A DNA stretch of 6,548 bases from an uncultured Eubacteriales bacterium (GTDB lineage Bacteria; Bacillota; Clostridia; Christensenellales; DTU072), in the NCBI GenBank assembly GCA_902766325.1, contig CACXDF010000126.1, forward strand, positions 1-6,548, given 5' to 3'. The position numbers and the translations under genes were made by a program. The notes beneath the pieces are model-generated. The model saw only the letters and a list, made by a program, of their open reading frames with translations, was not told the DNA's origin and made no database searches. Below are positions 5,847-6,548 of the stretch, piece after piece (the stretch's first letter is position 1; every line of letters starts with the position of its first letter).

Positions 5847-5875
5847 TTGACTTTTAGTCCTAAATATGTAATTAT
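5847..5875 (+). promoter_or_regulatory. Sigma-A-like promoter for the oxidoreductase gene
   Basis: The -35 box TTGACT (5847-5852) matches consensus at five of six bases. It is followed after 17 bases by AATTAT (5870-5875), four of six, preceded by TGT (5867-5869), an extended -10 element. Transcription would begin near 5882, about 26 bases before the start codon. Confidence 0.6.
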
Positions 5876-5897
5876 ATTAGTATAAAACATATTTAGG
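5859..5897. promoter_or_regulatory. Probable operator: perfect 11-bp inverted repeat over the promoter
   Basis: CCTAAATATGT (5859-5869) and ACATATTTAGG (5887-5897) are exact inverted repeats separated by 17 bases. The left arm overlaps the extended -10, the -10 box lies at the start of the spacer, and the right arm lies at and after the predicted start site, running into the ribosome binding site. This fits binding of a dimeric or tetrameric repressor. The cognate regulator is not visible in the window. An RNA hairpin is less likely, because the left arm is upstream of the predicted transcription start. Confidence 0.6.
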
Positions 5898-5902
5898 GGT
5901 GG
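5895..5902 (+). promoter_or_regulatory. Ribosome binding site of the oxidoreductase gene
   Basis: AGGGGTGG lies 5 bases before the ATG at 5908, favouring that start over the in-frame ATG at 5914. Its first three bases belong to the right arm of the inverted repeat. Confidence 0.65.
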
Positions 5903-5907
5903 TTTTT

Positions 5908-6548
5908 ATGTTGATGCAGTACGACGTTGTGATCATCGGCGGCTCTACCAGCGGCGCCTTCTTAGCCAAGCGTCTGGCGGCGAAGGGCTTTCTTGTGAAA
6001 GTCATCGAAAAATCGGACGAAGAAAACGTCGGCAGAAAAATGGACATCGTACATATCGCTCGCGCCGAATTCGACAGATTCGATTTGCCTATCGTAAAAA
6101 AAGGTTCTCCCGAGTGGGGCTTTGAGTTTGAAGAAAACTACACGGCTTCCCCGACCAATAAATATCCGAAAAAGACTTTCGTGCCCATGGTCGGATTACA
6201 TATGCACGAATACGTCCTCTTGATGAACAAAAACGCTATCGCGGCCGGCGCCGAATTCGAGTATTGCGCTTCGTTTATCGATTTTATTTACAGGGACGGC
6301 AAGATCGTCGGCGTTAAGTATTTTGTCGGCGAAGAAGAAAAAGAAGTATACAGTAAGGTCGTCGTCGATTGTTCCGGCATTCCTTCCGTCGCGCGTAAAA
6401 AACTGCCCGAAAGTTTCGGTATGGAGACTTTTGATATTACGCCGGAAGATATGTTTTACGTTATTCTTTACTACGTCAAGTTTAAAGAAACGCCCAAGAA
6501 TACCGGCTGGCCCTATCATAAGAGTTGGATCGCCCCGTCGAACGACAA
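5908..6548 (+). CDS. FAD-dependent oxidoreductase, geranylgeranyl reductase/FixC-like (N-terminal part)
   Basis: An open frame running off the window end; 213 residues are visible with no stop. The N-terminus YDVVIIGGSTSGAFLAKRLA (5-24) is a Rossmann dinucleotide-binding motif, ending in the acidic Glu34 (VKVIEK) that normally binds the FAD ribose. The third position of the GxGxxG pattern is Ser13 instead of Gly. A second FAD motif, VVVDCSGIPSVARK (151-164), matches the D-x-S/A-G-x-x-S-x-x-R pattern of the geranylgeranyl reductase/FixC/p-hydroxybenzoate hydroxylase group. The substrate cannot be told: saturation of prenyl chains, as in archaeal-type lipid reductases, and generic flavin dehydrogenases are both possible. 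It has its own promoter, operator-like repeat and ribosome binding site, so it is probably not part of the cobalamin operon. The C-terminal substrate domain is outside the window. Confidence 0.8.
   Translation, partial: MLMQYDVVIIGGSTSGAFLAKRLAAKGFLVKVIEKSDEENVGRKMDIVHIARAEFDRFDLPIVKKGSPEWGFEFEENYTASPTNKYPKKTFVPMVGLHMHEYVLLMNKNAIAAGAEFEYCASFIDFIYRDGKIVGVKYFVGEEEKEVYSKVVVDCSGIPSVARKKLPESFGMETFDITPEDMFYVILYYVKFKETPKNTGWPYHKSWIAPSND

Noticed and set aside
6196..6519. 107-codon frame on the minus strand opposite the oxidoreductase gene
   Set aside because: The + strand frame has clear FAD-binding motifs and runs through the whole region; the minus frame has no recognisable features.

Overview
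The window appears to be a vitamin B12 (cobalamin) import operon from a Gram-positive, clostridia-like anaerobe, followed by the start of a separately transcribed flavoprotein gene. The lineage call rests on the ECF-type transporter, a Gram-positive style lipoprotein, tight gene overlaps, AGGAGG-type ribosome binding sites and mid-range base composition. It is an inference; a species cannot be named. All supported genes are on the + strand.

Bases 1-159 are a regulatory leader. The first ~20 bases resemble the 3' end of a cobalamin riboswitch aptamer whose body lies upstream of the window. An expression platform follows. Its 11-base segment at 49-59 can pair with 129-138, and 129-137 can instead pair with 145-153 to form an intrinsic terminator with a T6 tail. 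The two structures exclude each other, as expected for a transcriptional off-switch.

Bases 168-5802 hold six tightly packed genes with gaps of at most 1 base or overlaps of 2-28 bases: (1) an 85-residue protein resembling the HNH-associated repeat; (2) a lipoprotein with a DUF4430 (transcobalamin-like C-terminal) domain; (3) a 495-residue membrane-tethered protein joining an alpha-alpha toroid to a DUF4430 domain, the same two-domain plan as animal intrinsic factor and transcobalamin; (4) the ECF transmembrane coupling protein EcfT; (5) a fused two-domain ECF ATPase; (6) an S-component resembling the cobalamin-specific CbrT. The working model is that genes 2 and 3 capture corrinoid at the cell surface and pass it to the S-component, which EcfT and the fused ATPase drive into the cytoplasm, with the riboswitch shutting the operon off when B12 is plentiful. 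Riboswitch and S-component point independently to cobalamin; the capture step is inferred.

Bases 5803-5907 separate this operon from the next gene and carry a sigma-A-like promoter overlapped by a perfect 11-bp inverted repeat (a likely operator). From 5908 to the window end runs the N-terminal part of an FAD-dependent oxidoreductase of the geranylgeranyl reductase/FixC-like type, cut by the window edge. No insertion sequences, tRNA, rRNA or CRISPR arrays were seen, and no gene-free stretch exceeds 300 bases.
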